From contig NZ_KB895543.1 of assembly GCF_000374925.1 (NCBI RefSeq), positions 185,484 to 249,483 of the forward strand: a DNA stretch of 64,000 bases, read 5' to 3'. The notes beneath the pieces were generated by a model, which had not been told where the DNA came from, searched no databases, and worked only from the letters and a program-made list of their open reading frames with translations. Origin of the DNA: Arthrobacter sp. 131MFCol6.1 (GTDB lineage: Bacteria > Actinomycetota > Actinomycetes > Actinomycetales > Micrococcaceae). The position numbers and the translations under genes are program-made. Shown here in pieces: positions 1 to 9,115 of this stretch; the first letter of the stretch is position 1, and each line of letters begins with the position of its first letter.

Positions 1-61
1 CGGCGGCCGAAACCGGCGGCGCGGGGCCGTCGACGGTGGCGCTTGTGGCGTGTTCGTGCAT
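1..61 (-). CDS. Truncated 5' end of an unidentified gene
   Basis: Only the first 20 codons lie in the window, on the minus strand, beginning MHEHATSATVDG and running off the left edge. The start is supported by a strong Shine-Dalgarno (AAGGAGGG, seven bases before the ATG). The visible residues are a low-complexity, Ala/Pro-rich leader and do not identify a family. It is divergent from clpB across a 421-base intergenic region that carries several repeat motifs. Confidence 0.55.
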   Translation of the reverse strand, partial: MHEHATSATVDGPAPPVSAA

Positions 62-126
62 GACCGGCCCTCCTTCGCGTCGGTTCGTTTTGCTGTGACC
101 CCAGTTACAGTAAGGAGCCCGCCGAT

Positions 127-143
127 CGTTAAGCAACGTTAAG
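127..143. promoter_or_regulatory. Direct repeat CGTTAAG x2, possible regulator site
   Basis: CGTTAAG occurs at 127-133 and again at 137-143, a period of 10 bases, 66-82 bases upstream of the start of the truncated minus-strand gene. Head-to-tail heptamers at about one helical turn are typical of OmpR/PhoB-family response-regulator sites. Assignment to a particular regulator is not possible from sequence. Confidence 0.35.
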
Positions 144-209
144 TCATTCGCGCGGGCCGCGCGGGCTGATGTCCGCCGGGCATGCTCATTGCTGGCGCCT
201 GGGGCCGCG

Positions 210-289
210 GGACATGTCCAGCCTTGGCCCCGGGCGCTGGACATAGTGGCATTATGTCCACTCCTCGGGCGCAGGGGAGGGCATGTCCC
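210..289. promoter_or_regulatory. Cluster of GGACAT/ATGTCC dyads upstream of clpB
   Basis: Three related elements lie close together: the perfect palindrome GGACATGTCC at 210-219, an inverted repeat with arms TGGACATA (238-245) and TATGTCCA (253-260) separated by 7 bases, and a GGCATGTCCC half-site-like copy at 280-289. They sit in the 421-base divergent region between the truncated gene and clpB. The spacing suggests a cluster of operators for a dimeric repressor, but which gene they control is unknown. Confidence 0.4.
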
Positions 290-424
290 GCGGTGGAGGT
301 GCGCGGGTGCCCGGCCGGGTTGCGTGACGGAGGTGCGCGGGGAGGGGTGCCCGGGAGCGCGGGCGGTCAGCCTCTAGACAGGCGTTTCGCTGTCGGCAAA
401 CATGGAGCCAGCCTCCCCCATATT

Positions 425-451
425 AAAGTTGAGCGATGTAGACTCAACTTT
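425..451. promoter_or_regulatory. HAIR operator (HspR-type) of clpB
   Basis: A perfect 9-base inverted repeat (AAAGTTGAG at 425-433, CTCAACTTT at 443-451) contains TTGAGC-N7-ACTCAA. This matches the known HspR-associated inverted repeat core (TTGAG..., N7, ...CTCAA) with exact spacing. It ends 31 bases before the clpB TTG start. In actinobacteria HspR represses dnaK and clpB from such sites and is relieved by heat or misfolded protein, so clpB here is very likely an HspR target. Confidence 0.85.
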
Positions 452-482
452 GACATCAAGACCATTCCGGAAGGAGCCCTCG

Positions 483-3140
483 TTGGACGCCAAATTCACC
501 ACCAAGAGCCAGGAGGCCCTCGCTGCGGCTGCCATGAACGCCTCGACCGCGGGCAATCCGCAGCTCGAGCCCGCTCACCTGCTCAAGGCGCTCATGGACC
601 AGCGCGAGGGTGTCGCCGTCGCGCTCCTCCGCGCCACCGGGACGGACCCGGATTCCGTCAGCGTCCAGGCCAGCAGCGCCATCAAGGCCCTTCCGTCCAC
701 TTCCGGCAGCTCCGTGCAGCAGCCGCAGTTGTCCCGCACCGCCCTGCAGGCCATCAAGAACGCCCAGAACGAGGCCGAGCGGCTTGGCGATTCCTTCGTC
801 TCCACCGAGCACCTGCTGCTGGGGCTCGCGTCCGGAAGTGATGCCGTCGGCAAGCTGATGCGCGACTCCGGGGCCTCCCACGAGGCGCTGCTCGCCGCCC
901 TGCCGGGTGTCCGCGGCGACCGCAAGGTGGACAATGCCGACCCCGAAAACACGTTCCAGGCGCTGGAGAAGTACGGCACGGACCTCACCGCGGTCGCCCG
1001 CTCGGGCAAGCTGGACCCGGTGATTGGCCGCGACGCCGAGATCCGCCGCATCATCCAGGTGCTGAGCCGCCGGACCAAGAACAACCCCGTGATCATCGGC
1101 GAACCCGGCGTCGGCAAGACCGCCGTCGTCGAAGGACTTGCCCAGCGGATCGTGGCGGGTGACGTCCCCGAGAGCCTGCGCGGCAAGACCCTGATCGCCC
1201 TGGACCTCGCCTCGATGGTGGCCGGCGCCAAGTACCGCGGTGAATTCGAGGAACGGCTCAAGGCCGTCCTGGAGGAAATCAAGGGCTCCGAGGGGCAGAT
1301 CGTCACGTTCATCGACGAGCTCCACACCGTTGTCGGGGCGGGCGCCACCGGCGACAGCTCCATGGACGCCGGCAACATGCTCAAGCCCATGCTGGCCCGC
1401 GGCGAGCTGCGGCTGATCGGTGCGACCACGCTGGATGAGTACCGCGAGAACATCGAAAAGGACCCGGCCCTGGAACGCCGGTTCCAACAGGTCTACGTCG
1501 GCGAACCGAGCGTGGAGGACACCATCGGCATTCTGCGCGGCCTCAAGGAACGCTACGAGGCCCACCACAAGGTCTCCATCTCCGACTCCGCCCTCGTGGC
1601 CGCCGCCACCCTCTCCAACCGGTACATCTCGGGCCGGCAGCTGCCGGACAAGGCGATCGACCTTGTGGACGAGGCCGCGTCCAGGTTGCGGATGGAGATC
1701 GACTCCGCGCCGGAGGAGATCGACCAGCTGCGCCGCCAGGTGGACCGCCTGACCATGGAGGAACTGGCCCTGGCCGGCGAGGCCGATCCCGCCTCCGTGG
1801 AGCGGCTTGCGGCCCTGCGCGCGGACATGGCGGACAAGAAGGAAGAGCTTGCGGCCCTGAATGCCCGCTGGGAGGCCGAAAAGGCCGGCCTGAACCGGGC
1901 GGGCGACCTGCGCGCCAAGCTCGACGAGCTGCGGTCCACGGAGGAAAAGGCCGAGCGCGAGGGCGACCTCGAGACGGCGTCCAGAATCCTCTACGGCGAG
2001 ATCCCGGCCCTGGAGCGTGAACTCAAAGCCGCCGCCGAGGCCGAAGCGGCCGTGTCCGACAAATCCGGGCAGATGGTGGCCGACGAGGTCACCGCGGACG
2101 ACATCGCCGAGGTGATTTCGGCCTGGACCGGCATCCCGGCGGGACGCATGCTGCAGGGCGAAAGCCAGAAGCTGCTGAACATGGAACACGTCCTGGGGGA
2201 GCGGCTGATCGGCCAGACCAAGGCCGTTGCCGCGGTCTCCGACGCCGTGCGCCGCGCCCGCGCCGGGATCAGCGACCCGAACCGGCCCACCGGCTCCTTC
2301 CTGTTCCTCGGCCCCACCGGCGTCGGCAAGACCGAGCTCGCGAAGTCCCTTGCCGACTTCCTGTTCGACGACGAGCGGGCGATGGTGCGGATCGACATGT
2401 CCGAATACTCGGAGAAGCATTCCGTAGCCCGCCTTGTCGGGGCGCCTCCCGGGTACGTCGGCTATGAGGAGGGCGGCCAGCTGACCGAGGCCGTCCGCCG
2501 GCGCCCGTACTCGGTGCTGCTGCTCGATGAAGTGGAAAAGGCCCATCCAGAGGTCTTCGACATCCTCCTGCAGGTGCTCGACGACGGCCGCCTCACCGAC
2601 GGTCAGGGCCGCACCGTGGACTTCCGCAACGTGATCCTGGTGCTCACCTCGAACCTGGGCAGCCAGTTCCTGGTGGACCCCAATCTTGATGCCGCAGCCA
2701 AGAAGGATGCCGTCATGGCGACCGTGCATGCCTCCTTCAAGCCGGAGTTCCTGAACCGGCTCGATGAGGTGGTGCTGTTCGACCCGCTGAGCGTGGAGGA
2801 GCTGTCCCGGATCGTGGAGCTGCAGGTCAAGGAGCTGGGCGAGCGGCTCAAGGGCCGCCGGCTCAATCTCGAGGTCACCGAGGGCGCCCGCGCCTGGCTT
2901 GCCGTCACGGGCTTCGATCCCGCGTACGGCGCACGTCCGCTGCGCCGGCTGGTGCAACGCGAGATCGGCGACCGGCTGGCACGGGCCATCCTGGCCGGTG
3001 AGATCTCCGACGGTGACACGGTTGTGGTGGACACCGCGCCGGACCTGATGGAACTGACCATGGGTGGTCCCGAGGCCACGGACCGGCCCGACGGCGGCGC
3101 GTCCACCGGCAGCGGGCTCTCAGTCAGGCGCAAGGAGTAG
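483..3140 (+). CDS. clpB: ATP-dependent disaggregase ClpB
   Basis: An 885-residue Hsp100 disaggregase that works with DnaK/DnaJ/GrpE to rescue aggregated cytosolic protein. The N-terminal Clp domain (about 1-150) is followed by AAA+ domain 1, with Walker A GEPGVGKT at 206-213 and Walker B FIDELHT. Then come the coiled-coil middle domain and AAA+ domain 2 ([18 protein letters not shown]) and the ClpB C-terminal domain. The TTG start ([13 protein letters not shown]) is preferred because GGAAGGAG lies about 7 bases upstream. The longer open frame from 402 would read through the HAIR operator and is rejected. Monocistronic, with a strong hairpin behind it; HspR control is inferred from the operator. 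Confidence 0.96.
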   Translation: MDAKFTTKSQEALAAAAMNASTAGNPQLEPAHLLKALMDQREGVAVALLRATGTDPDSVSVQASSAIKALPSTSGSSVQQPQLSRTALQAIKNAQNEAERLGDSFVSTEHLLLGLASGSDAVGKLMRDSGASHEALLAALPGVRGDRKVDNADPENTFQALEKYGTDLTAVARSGKLDPVIGRDAEIRRIIQVLSRRTKNNPVIIGEPGVGKTAVVEGLAQRIVAGDVPESLRGKTLIALDLASMVAGAKYRGEFEERLKAVLEEIKGSEGQIVTFIDELHTVVGAGATGDSSMDAGNMLKPMLARGELRLIGATTLDEYRENIEKDPALERRFQQVYVGEPSVEDTIGILRGLKERYEAHHKVSISDSALVAAATLSNRYISGRQLPDKAIDLVDEAASRLRMEIDSAPEEIDQLRRQVDRLTMEELALAGEADPASVERLAALRADMADKKEELAALNARWEAEKAGLNRAGDLRAKLDELRSTEEKAEREGDLETASRILYGEIPALERELKAAAEAEAAVSDKSGQMVADEVTADDIAEVISAWTGIPAGRMLQGESQKLLNMEHVLGERLIGQTKAVAAVSDAVRRARAGISDPNRPTGSFLFLGPTGVGKTELAKSLADFLFDDERAMVRIDMSEYSEKHSVARLVGAPPGYVGYEEGGQLTEAVRRRPYSVLLLDEVEKAHPEVFDILLQVLDDGRLTDGQGRTVDFRNVILVLTSNLGSQFLVDPNLDAAAKKDAVMATVHASFKPEFLNRLDEVVLFDPLSVEELSRIVELQVKELGERLKGRRLNLEVTEGARAWLAVTGFDPAYGARPLRRLVQREIGDRLARAILAGEISDGDTVVVDTAPDLMELTMGGPEATDRPDGGASTGSGLSVRRKE

Positions 3141-3156
3141 CCGCCGGACCGGGTGC

Positions 3157-3208
3157 GCTCAGTGCCACCGGCAGCCCGGGTCCGTCCCGGCTGCCGGTGG
3201 CACTGAGC
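3157..3208. terminator. 20-bp perfect hairpin between convergent genes
   Basis: Arms at 3157-3176 and 3189-3208 are fully complementary over 20 bases with a 12-base loop. It lies just after the clpB stop, facing the convergent septum-formation-like gene. There is no U-tract, so it may act as a bidirectional barrier or 3'-end stabiliser rather than a classical intrinsic terminator. Confidence 0.7.
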
Positions 3209-3263
3209 ACCCTGCCGGTGGGCCAAAGCCGTGCGCCTTGCCAGTGCACTTAGCCGGGCAAGG

Positions 3264-4058
3264 CTAGGGCAGCAGGGACTCTTTGATGACGTTTCCGGTG
3301 TTCGTCACGGCGTAGCAGTCGACCCGTCGGTCGCCCATGTCCCAGCTGCGCGGGCTCGGGTAGGCCAGCTTGTAGCTCAGGTCGTAGTCGCCGGCCTTAG
3401 GCGTGAGCGGAGCCGCCTTGCAGGCATCGCGTGCTTTCTGCTTGAGCTGGTCCCGGCCGGGGTACGAGTCATTTGACCCGTATTTTTCCACGGCAACCAG
3501 CTGCGCCGAGTGGCCGGTGGCGCAATCCACGACTGTGGACTGTTGCGCATCCGGGTCGAAGTCCTGGAAGCAGTCCCGCAACTGGAAGTCCAGGGGGCTG
3601 ACGCCTTCCAGCGGCAACGCTCCGCGGCTGGCCGGGGCGGACGCCGGGGCGGACGCCGCCGAAGCTGCGGGGGCCGGGCTGTCGTTTTCGGCGGAGGCCT
3701 GGCCGCTGCCGGCAAATGCGGTCACAGCCCACCAGACCAGAAGCGCAAGCACCACGAGGACGGCCGCGGCCGCGCCGAGCCGCTTTGGCCCCTGCCGGCG
3801 AATCCGGCGGGCCAGGGGGCGTGCCCGCCGTGAGAGAGCTTTCTTGGTGCGTGAGAGCGCTTTCTGGGTGCCGGCGAACGTGGTCCCGGCAAGCGCCGGG
3901 CGCGCGGGTTTAGCCGCTGCGGGTGCCGCCGAAGGATTCGTGCGCCGCGCAGGATCGGCTGTAATGACGGGCAGGGCGGACGTCGGCGGCCTCGAGGGCG
4001 GCGGCGGGATGGACCCGGCGTCGTTCCTTGGATTCTCTTCAGTCACTGAGAAATTCAC
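3264..4058 (-). CDS. Septum-formation-family-like membrane protein
   Basis: About 264 residues. A basic, Pro/Ala-rich cytoplasmic N-terminus (about 1-95) precedes one hydrophobic membrane segment (LGAAAAVLVVLALLVWWAV). After a low-complexity Ala/Ser linker comes an extracellular domain with paired cysteines (LRDCF, VVDCATGHSAQ, RDACK, RRVDCYAV). This layout resembles the actinobacterial 'septum formation' domain family, whose CxxGH-type motif is visible here. The start is uncertain: GTG at 4058, GTG at 4046 and an ATG at 4124 are all in frame, and the GGAAG at 4061-4065 does not settle it. Function is not established; a cell-envelope or division-related role is inferred from the family only. 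Confidence 0.7.
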   Translation of the reverse strand: MNFSVTEENPRNDAGSIPPPPSRPPTSALPVITADPARRTNPSAAPAAAKPARPALAGTTFAGTQKALSRTKKALSRRARPLARRIRRQGPKRLGAAAAVLVVLALLVWWAVTAFAGSGQASAENDSPAPAASAASAPASAPASRGALPLEGVSPLDFQLRDCFQDFDPDAQQSTVVDCATGHSAQLVAVEKYGSNDSYPGRDQLKQKARDACKAAPLTPKAGDYDLSYKLAYPSPRSWDMGDRRVDCYAVTNTGNVIKESLLP

Positions 4059-4339
4059 CACTTCCGTGCGTCTTTGCCGGGGCTGGAGGCCCGGCGTAGC
4101 GGCCCTTTTCTGGGCGCACATCACGAAACTCTATCGAAGATGCGCGGCACCGCGCATGCGTCGGTGGCTTCGGCCACCGTTGCGGGACGCGCCACACTGT
4201 CCACAGGGGGCGGGCCGGCGAGCAGTTGGCGCCGAAAGCATGTAATCTAGGTGTACGACAAATTGACCAAACATTCCGGGGCCTCACCGATCGCCAAAAG
4301 GTGACCACCTCCGGTCCAAGTACAAAAGGGGGTCACGCC

Positions 4340-4573
4340 ATGGGGCGCGGCCGTCAAAAGGCAAAAGCTACCAAGCAGGCTCGGGACATCAAGTACTACT
4401 CCCCGAACACTGACTATTCGGCCCTTCAGCGCGAGCTCACGGGCCCGGGAAGTCGTGCCACGAGCCACTTCGCGGATGACCCGGTCGAACCGGATTATTC
4501 AGCGTATGTGGATAAGTACGCGGACGATGTGGAAGACGACGACGACGAGGTTGATTCCCGTCGCATAGGTTAG
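4340..4573 (+). CDS. DUF3073 family protein
   Basis: A 77-residue acidic-tailed small protein starting MGRGRQKAKATKQARDIKYY, matching the actinobacterial DUF3073 family. The basic N-terminus and the C-terminal Asp/Glu run (DDVEDDDDEV) are family-typical. The ATG at 4340 has AAGGGGG upstream; the longer in-frame start at 4226 lacks support. DUF3073 genes are usually found beside purM/purF, as here, although a glyoxalase-fold gene is wedged between. Its molecular function is unknown. Confidence 0.88.
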   Translation: MGRGRQKAKATKQARDIKYYSPNTDYSALQRELTGPGSRATSHFADDPVEPDYSAYVDKYADDVEDDDDEVDSRRIG

Positions 4574-4644
4574 TCGACGCTTCCTTCCGGCAGTTCTCTC
4601 CGGGGGATCCTTCCGGCACCGCGGTGCCAGCCAAAGATTTTCGG

Positions 4645-4690
4645 GCCGCCGGCCACACCTGTAACAGGTGTGGCCGGCGGCCTTTCTTGT
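4645..4690 (+). terminator. Intrinsic terminator after DUF3073 gene
   Basis: A 17-bp perfect GC-rich stem (4645-4661 with 4665-4681) and a 3-base TAA loop is followed by CTTTCTTGT. This is a good rho-independent terminator for the DUF3073 gene. Confidence 0.85.
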
Positions 4691-4835
4691 GCCCGCAGCG
4701 TTCCCTTTCCGCAGCCGGCCGTCTGGCCTTGCTTCGCCGCGGAGATGCCGGCGCAGTTGTCACCGGCGGGGCGCCGGGCTACGTTGTTCGTGCCGGATTT
4801 TCCCGGACGTGCCACCGATGCCCGGAAGGACTGCC

Positions 4836-5618
4836 ATGACCATGCGCAAAGGATTCGCCGAGGGCGAGCTCTGCTGGACGGACCTCCAGACCCGTGACGT
4901 GGAGGCGGCGAAGGCCTTTTACGCGGGGGTTTTCGGCTGGCGGTATGAAGACCTGCCCACCCCGGACGGACGCAGCTACGCGAGAGCCTTCCTGGGCGAC
5001 GACCTGGTTACCGTGCTCGCGCCGCAGAACTCCCAGCAGGAAGCCGCGGCCGAACCGGGCCGGTGGAACGTGTATTTCGCGGTCGACGACGCCCGGAACT
5101 TGGCCGCCGAACTGGCCCATTCCCCCGGGCACCTTGAATTCGGCCCCGAGGAGATCGGTGACACCGGCGTGATGGTCTTCTTCGCCCCGCCCGGCGGCGG
5201 AACCACCGGTGCCTGGCAGGCCGGCAGCCACGTCGGAGCCGGCCGGAGCCAGGAGGCGGGCGCCCTGGCATGGGCTGAGCTGCTCACCCCCGAGCCGCAG
5301 GCCGCCGTCGGCTTCTTCCAACAGCTCTTCGGGCACGACGTGACCGAATACCCCCAGGACGACGGCGGCACCTACACCACCCTCATGGTGGGCGGCACCG
5401 AGGTGGCCGGCATCGCCCGGGTTCCCGGCGACGCGCAGGACACCCTCGAGCCGGGATGGCAGGTCTACTTCGGTGTCTCCGACGTCGCGGCGGCGGTTCA
5501 GGCTGCGGTGGCCGCGGGCGGCGTCGTGCTGATCGAACCGGACGAGGTCGAGGAAGCAGGCACCATCGCCACCCTCAAGGATCCGCAGGGCGGCGTCTTC
5601 AGCCTGCTGGAGGTTTAA
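4836..5618 (+). CDS. Two-domain VOC (glyoxalase-fold) protein
   Basis: A 260-residue protein with two VOC/glyoxalase-bleomycin-resistance domains in tandem. The first begins GELCWTDLQTRDVEAAKAFY and the second ALAWAELLTPEPQAAVGFF, each ending in a family-typical strand (VMVFFAPPGGG, DPQGGVFSLLEV). VOC proteins include dioxygenases, isomerases and ligand-sequestering proteins, so the substrate cannot be assigned. The ATG at 4836 has GGAAGGA five bases upstream. The open frame extending back to 4668 overlaps the preceding terminator and is rejected. It appears monocistronic and converges on purM. Confidence 0.85.
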   Translation: MTMRKGFAEGELCWTDLQTRDVEAAKAFYAGVFGWRYEDLPTPDGRSYARAFLGDDLVTVLAPQNSQQEAAAEPGRWNVYFAVDDARNLAAELAHSPGHLEFGPEEIGDTGVMVFFAPPGGGTTGAWQAGSHVGAGRSQEAGALAWAELLTPEPQAAVGFFQQLFGHDVTEYPQDDGGTYTTLMVGGTEVAGIARVPGDAQDTLEPGWQVYFGVSDVAAAVQAAVAAGGVVLIEPDEVEEAGTIATLKDPQGGVFSLLEV

Positions 5619-5636
5619 AGCCCCGGCTTAAACCCA

Positions 5637-5694
5637 TCGAGTGCTCCGTAACTGCCGTTTTAAGCGTTCAAAACGGCAGTTACGGAGCACTCGA
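5637..5694. terminator. 25-bp perfect palindrome between convergent genes
   Basis: Arms 5637-5661 and 5670-5694 are perfectly complementary over 25 bases with an 8-base loop. The upper stem contains AAAACGGCAG/CTGCCGTTTT, so transcripts from either side end in a short U-run within the stem. It sits between the glyoxalase-fold gene and purM and is a likely bidirectional terminator. The unusual stem perfection suggests it may belong to a repeated element family. Confidence 0.75.
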
Positions 5695-5711
5695 CGTCGG
5701 GTCGGGCCCGT

Positions 5712-6881
5712 TTAGGCGTAGGCGTTGACCAGCCGGACGGCGCCGCCGTCGACGCCCTTGGCGCCCTGGACGTAGTCCGGGCCGGTCTTGAGGACCGCAT
5801 CCGAGTTCTGCTCGACGGTCCCCATGATCCAGGACGGCAGGCCGCGGTCGTTGAGCCGGTTCACGGCGGCGTCGGCAGCCTCCGGCGAAACAATGGCGAC
5901 CATGCCCACGCCCAGGTTCAGGGTGCGCTCGAGGTCGGCCAGCGGGACGTTGCCGAGTTCCGAAACCAGCTTGAAGATGGCCGGGAGCTCCCAGGTGGAG
6001 CGGTCGACGGTGGCCAGCAGGCCCTGCGGGAGGACGCGGGCGAGGTTGGCGGCGAGGCCGCCGCCGGTGACGTGGCTGAAGCCGTGGACGGCCTTGCCGC
6101 CCGCTGAGCCGTTCACGGGGAAGGTGCGGGCGAGGTCCAGGCAGTCCGCGGCGTAGACGCGGGTGGGCTCGAGGAGCTCCTCGCCCAGGGTGCGGCCGAG
6201 CTCGGAGACCTGGCGGTCTAGGGCCCAGCCGGCGTGGTTGATGACGCGGCGGACCAGGGAGTAGCCGTTGGAGTGCAGGCCGGAGGAGGCCATGCCGATC
6301 ACCACGTCGCCGGCGCGGACCCGGTCCGGGCCGAGCAGCTGGTCGGCCTCGACCACGCCGGTGGCGGCACCGGCGACGTCGTACTCGTGTTCACCGAGCA
6401 GGCCGGGGTGTTCGGCGGTTTCGCCGCCCACCAGGGCGGTGCCGGCGACCGAGCAGGCGGCCGCGATGCCGCGGACGATGTCGGCGATGCGCTCCGGGAC
6501 AACCTTGCCGCAGGCGATGTAGTCGGTCATGTACAGCGGCTCGGCGCCAACGACGACGATGTCGTCCACCACCATGCCGACGAGGTCGTAGCCGATGGTG
6601 TCGTGGATGTCCATGGCCTGGGCGATTGCCACCTTGGTGCCGACGCCGTCGGTGGAGGTGGCCAGCAGCGGGCGCTTGTAGGTCAGCAGCCGGGAGACGT
6701 CGTAGAGGCCCGCGAACCCGCCGACGCCGCCGATCACCGAGGCGTTGTGGGTTGCCTTGACGGCGTCCTTCATGAGTTCGACGGCGCGGTCTCCCGCTTC
6801 GACGTCGACGCCGGCGGAGGCGTAGGTGATGCCGGCGTTCTGGGCGGCGTTCATGTCAGCGGCCGGGGAGGCGGAAGTCAT
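5712..6881 (-). CDS. purM: Phosphoribosylformylglycinamidine cyclo-ligase (AIR synthetase)
   Basis: A 389-residue cytosolic enzyme of de novo purine synthesis. It converts FGAM and ATP to AIR. Family motifs are clear: ITYASAGVDVEAGDRAV near the N-terminus, the glycine-rich GGVGGFAGLYDV, STDGVGTK, and the C-terminal HVTGGGLAANL region. The ATG overlaps the purF stop by four bases (ATGA), so the two genes are translationally coupled in the order purF-purM. Length is slightly above the usual ~350 because of a short N-terminal extension. Confidence 0.97.
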   Translation of the reverse strand: MTSASPAADMNAAQNAGITYASAGVDVEAGDRAVELMKDAVKATHNASVIGGVGGFAGLYDVSRLLTYKRPLLATSTDGVGTKVAIAQAMDIHDTIGYDLVGMVVDDIVVVGAEPLYMTDYIACGKVVPERIADIVRGIAAACSVAGTALVGGETAEHPGLLGEHEYDVAGAATGVVEADQLLGPDRVRAGDVVIGMASSGLHSNGYSLVRRVINHAGWALDRQVSELGRTLGEELLEPTRVYAADCLDLARTFPVNGSAGGKAVHGFSHVTGGGLAANLARVLPQGLLATVDRSTWELPAIFKLVSELGNVPLADLERTLNLGVGMVAIVSPEAADAAVNRLNDRGLPSWIMGTVEQNSDAVLKTGPDYVQGAKGVDGGAVRLVNAYA

Positions 6882-8566
6882 ACTGGCTCTTTCTTGTCGG
6901 CTGTGGTGACGCGGTCGGCATCGGTGAGCAGTTCTTCGAATTCGGAGTCCGGCCCCGGATCGCAGCCGGTGGCGCCGGCCTTCTCGGCCGGATCGTCGGC
7001 GATGGAGGTGCCGGGTTCGGCGTCGGGCGCCGCCGCGGAATCAGATGCGCCGGAGGGCGCCGCGGACGCGGCCGCGCCGGCGGCGGGCGCGAGGCCGCCG
7101 AGGTCGGTGCGCTCGAGCAGGTTCTTGCCGAGCTTGTCCGCGCCGGGCAGCTCGATGGGGTACTTGCCGGTGAAGCATGCCGTGCAGAGACGCTCGCGCG
7201 GCTGCCGGGTGGCGTCGATCATGCCGTCTTCGGAAATGTAGGCGAGCGAGTCGGCGCCGATGGCCTGGGTGATTTCGTCGATGGTGGCGCCGTTGGCGAT
7301 CAGTTCGGCCCGGGAGGCGAAGTCGATGCCGTAGAAGCAGGGCCACTTGACCGGCGGGGAGGAAATTTTGATGTGGACGCTCGCGGCGCCCGCTTCCCGG
7401 AGCATCCGCACGATGGCGCGCTGGGTGTTGCCGCGGACGATCGAGTCGTCCACCACCACAACACGCTTGCCGCGGATCACGGATTCGAGGGCGTTCAGCT
7501 TGAGCCGGATGCCGAGCTGGCGCAGTGTCTGCGAGGGCTGGATGAACGTGCGGCCCACGTAGGAGTTCTTGACGAAGCCGTGCGCGAAGGGGATACCGGA
7601 TTCTTCGGCGTAGCCCACCGCCGCGGGGGTGCCGGATTCCGGCACCGGGATGACGATGTCCGCTTCCTGGGTGTTTTCGCGGGCCAGCTGGCGGCCCATT
7701 TCCACGCGGGATTCGTACACCGAGCGGCCCGCAATGGAGGCGTCCGGGCGGGCGAGGTAGACGTATTCGAACACACAGCCGGCCGGCGTCGCCTCGGCGA
7801 AGCGCTGCGACCGGACGCCGTCCTCGTCGATCGCGATGAACTCGCCGGGTTCGATTTCGCGGATGAAACTGGCGCCGACGGTGGCGAGGGCGGACTGCTC
7901 GGAGGCAACCACCCAGCCGCGTTCGAGCCGGCCCAGGCACAGCGGTCGGATCCCGTAGGTGTCCCGGGCCGCGTAGAGGGTGCCCTCATCCATGAAGACG
8001 AAGCAGAAGCCGCCCTTGATCTTGGGCAGCAGCTCCATGGCCGTCTGCTCCAGGGACTTGCCCTCTTCGCCCTCCAGGAGCGCGGTCACCAGGGCGGTGT
8101 CCGAGGTGTTGCCCTGCTTCATCTCGCCGCTGAGGTTTCCGCCGTTGCGGTCCTCGATCATCGCCTTGAGCTCGGCCGTGTTGGTCAGGTTGCCGTTGTG
8201 GGCCAGGGCCACGGTGCCCGTGGCGGTCGCGCCCAGGGTGGGCTGGGCGTTGGCCCAGTGGCTGGCGCCGGTAGTGGAATAGCGGCAGTGGCCGACGGCC
8301 AGGTGCCCGGTCAGGGTGTTCAGCGTGGTCTCGTCGAAGACCTGGGAAACGAGCCCCATGTCCTTGTAGACGTTGATCCGCTTGCCGTCGCTGGTTGCTA
8401 TGCCAGCCGACTCCTGACCGCGGTGCTGCAATGCGTACAGCCCGTAGTAGGTGAGTTTTGCTACTTCTTCACCGGGTGCCCAGACCCCGAAGACGCCGCA
8501 TGCGTCCTGAGGGCCTTTTTCGCCTGGGAGAAGATCATGAGAAAGTTTTCCATCGCCGCGTGCCAC
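6878..8566 (-). CDS. purF: Amidophosphoribosyltransferase
   Basis: A 562-residue enzyme catalysing the committed step of purine synthesis (PRPP plus glutamine to phosphoribosylamine). The Ntn glutaminase domain starts at Cys23 (QDACGVFG) after a short propeptide that should be cleaved. The phosphoribosyltransferase domain carries the PRPP loop VVVVDDSIVRGNT. Cysteines in PAGCVFEY, VKWPCFYG and RLCTACF fit the Bacillus-type enzyme with a structural 4Fe-4S cluster. The last ~60 residues are low-complexity and beyond the family core. The GTG start (MARGDGKLSHDLLPGEKG) has only a weak ribosome-binding site but matches the expected N-terminus. First gene of the purF-purM pair. Confidence 0.97.
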   Translation of the reverse strand: MARGDGKLSHDLLPGEKGPQDACGVFGVWAPGEEVAKLTYYGLYALQHRGQESAGIATSDGKRINVYKDMGLVSQVFDETTLNTLTGHLAVGHCRYSTTGASHWANAQPTLGATATGTVALAHNGNLTNTAELKAMIEDRNGGNLSGEMKQGNTSDTALVTALLEGEEGKSLEQTAMELLPKIKGGFCFVFMDEGTLYAARDTYGIRPLCLGRLERGWVVASEQSALATVGASFIREIEPGEFIAIDEDGVRSQRFAEATPAGCVFEYVYLARPDASIAGRSVYESRVEMGRQLARENTQEADIVIPVPESGTPAAVGYAEESGIPFAHGFVKNSYVGRTFIQPSQTLRQLGIRLKLNALESVIRGKRVVVVDDSIVRGNTQRAIVRMLREAGAASVHIKISSPPVKWPCFYGIDFASRAELIANGATIDEITQAIGADSLAYISEDGMIDATRQPRERLCTACFTGKYPIELPGADKLGKNLLERTDLGGLAPAAGAAASAAPSGASDSAAAPDAEPGTSIADDPAEKAGATGCDPGPDSEFEELLTDADRVTTADKKEPV

Positions 8567-8629
8567 TGGTCGATTATCTCACGATGTGCGCTAAGACTTT
8601 TCCGGCGGCCGGTTTATGACCTGACACCC

Positions 8630-9025
8630 TCAGGCGCGGTTCCCGTCATCGTCCGAGTCGTCGTTCGCGTCCGGTGCGGATTCGACGACGGCGTGCTCGG
8701 CGCGGCGGACGCTCCGCCGGTCCAGGACCAAGGCGGTCGCGGCACCCAGGATGACGCCGCCGGCCGCGCAGAGAATCATGAAGAAGCCGAAGACCGAGGA
8801 GCGGTCGAAGCTCGCGTCACCGGGGAGGGCGTAGGCGATGACGGCCGCGACGGCCACGCCCAGGAGCCCGCCCAGGATCAGGAAGGGCACATATTTCGGC
8901 GCCCGCCGGACGGTGACCTCGCGGCGCTCCGGAACGCCGCCCTGGGCACTGCCCTGAACACTGCCCGGGGCCGGTTCCCGCTGGGGGTCGTTGCCTGCTG
9001 TGCCGGGGGTTTCGTGGGGAGACAT
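8630..9025 (-). CDS. Hypothetical two-pass membrane protein
   Basis: 131 residues: a Pro/Gly/Gln-rich cytoplasmic N-terminus, two hydrophobic segments (FLILGGLLGVAVAAVIAYAL and FGFFMILCAAGGVILGAATA), then an acidic C-terminal tail (DANDDSDDDG). No family was recognised with certainty. It lies 63 bases upstream of purF on the same strand and could share its transcript, although the gap leaves room for a separate purF promoter. The start at 9025 fits the downstream domain layout. Confidence 0.72.
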   Translation of the reverse strand: MSPHETPGTAGNDPQREPAPGSVQGSAQGGVPERREVTVRRAPKYVPFLILGGLLGVAVAAVIAYALPGDASFDRSSVFGFFMILCAAGGVILGAATALVLDRRSVRRAEHAVVESAPDANDDSDDDGNRA

Positions 9026-9115
9026 GCCGTTAAGCCTACTGCCCTTCGACTCATTGCCGGGGACCGCTTCCCGGAGCAGACTAGGGCTAGGTACAGACCA
9101 GCTAAGGAACCGCCA

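Noticed and set aside
402..482. ATG at 402 as the clpB start
   Set aside because: The segment contains the HAIR operator and the resulting 27 residues are not ClpB-like; TTG at 483 has a strong ribosome-binding site.
456..2957. 833-residue open frame antisense to clpB
   Set aside because: Shadow frame in GC-rich DNA; composition is low-complexity Gly/Ala/Val/His and clpB on the other strand is certain.
7373..9115. Long plus-strand frame running antisense across purF into the methyltransferase
   Set aside because: Antisense to purF, no family motifs before the methyltransferase ATG at 9116, which has its own ribosome-binding site.
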